Assembly (NCBI GenBank): GCA_030693565.1
Contig: JAUYAJ010000030.1
Location: 1 to 6,028, forward strand
Source: Rubrivivax sp.
GTDB taxonomy: Bacteria; Pseudomonadota; Gammaproteobacteria; Burkholderiales; Burkholderiaceae_C
Reading direction: 5' to 3'
Length of the DNA: 6,028 bases
Shown: positions 5,772-6,028 of the stretch, piece by piece
Layout of the letters: each line of letters starts with the position of its first letter
Numbering within the stretch: the stretch's first letter is position 1
The notes under the pieces: generated by a model
Told to the model about the DNA's origin: nothing
Seen by the model: the letters and a program-made list of their open reading frames with translations, nothing else
The model's database searches: none
Position numbers and translations under genes: made by a program

Positions 5772-6028
5772 TCACCTTGGCCCAGCGCGCTTTCTCGCCG
5801 GCGATGAAGCTGCCCAGAGCAGCCGGTGTCGCCGTGCGCACTTCGGTGCCCTGACTGGCCAGACGATCTTTCATCTCGGTCGTGGCCAGGATGCGGGCGA
5901 ACTCGGCGTTGAGGCGGGCGATGATCTCGGGCGGCGTGCCCGCGGGTGCCAGCACGCCTTGGTAGGAGCCGGTCTCGAAGCCCGGCAAGGTCTCCGCCAC
6001 CGTCGGCAGCTCGGGCGCGGCGTCGACG
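5743..6028 (-). CDS. Bug/TctC-family tripartite tricarboxylate transporter solute receptor, C-terminal part
   Basis: Only the last 94 residues are in the window; the frame stays open to the right edge, so the gene starts outside. The GTG at 6000 is internal, since the family motif APELPTVAETLPGFE begins upstream of it. The rest fits the C-terminal lobe of Bug receptors: GVLAPAGTPPEIIARLNAEF, then a helix pair and the ending FIAGEKARWAKVIKETGVKFD. Such proteins are periplasmic, normally about 320-330 residues with a signal peptide, and bind carboxylates or other small molecules. Many have no linked membrane subunits (TctA/TctB), and they are greatly expanded in Burkholderiales. The ligand is unknown. 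The 3' end overlaps the convergent reductase-like gene by 29 bp. Confidence 0.93.
   Translation of the reverse strand, partial: VDAAPELPTVAETLPGFETGSYQGVLAPAGTPPEIIARLNAEFARILATTEMKDRLASQGTEVRTATPAALGSFIAGEKARWAKVIKETGVKFD

Overview
The window is about 6 kb of very GC-rich, tightly packed bacterial DNA. Long spurious open frames lie in several other frames, as expected at this composition. The Bug-type solute receptor at the right edge, the GC content and the gene types together suggest a betaproteobacterium of the order Burkholderiales (for example a Comamonadaceae or Rubrivivax/Leptothrix-like lineage). This is inference; there is no rRNA or other marker gene here. No stretch longer than about 60 bases is without a gene, and I saw no tRNA, rRNA, CRISPR array, insertion sequence or prophage gene.

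Left block (1-3830, plus strand): a four-gene operon. The genes encode a membrane-anchored trypsin-like (HtrA-type) serine protease without a PDZ domain (5' end cut by the window), a MoxR-family AAA+ ATPase, a soluble DUF58 protein with a VWA-like metal site, and a membrane-anchored VWA-domain protein (BatA-like). Gaps are 10 bp, an 8-bp overlap and 34 bp. The last gap is bridged by a 13-codon mini-ORF that overlaps both neighbouring genes by ATGA. MoxR and DUF58 should be cytosolic. The charge pattern puts the VWA domain in the periplasm, the likely side of the protease. The set looks like a MoxR-VWA chaperone or metal-insertion system with its own envelope protease; its substrate is unknown.

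Middle (3837-4778, minus strand): a ten-helix EamA/DMT-family transporter, convergent with the operon (6-bp gap) and divergent from the next gene. The 60-bp divergent spacer (4779-4838) holds a small perfect inverted repeat and a GC-rich hairpin.

Right block (4839-6028): a cysteine-containing member of the glycine/sarcosine/betaine/D-proline reductase component B (GrdB/PrdB-like) family with a CPVC motif, on the plus strand. Its 3' end overlaps by 29 bp the 3' end of a convergent Bug/TctC-type periplasmic solute receptor, of which only the C-terminal 94 residues are in the window. The most interesting items are the Cys-type reductase homologue in an apparently non-Stickland setting, the protease-equipped MoxR operon, and the mini-ORF coupling DUF58 to the VWA gene.
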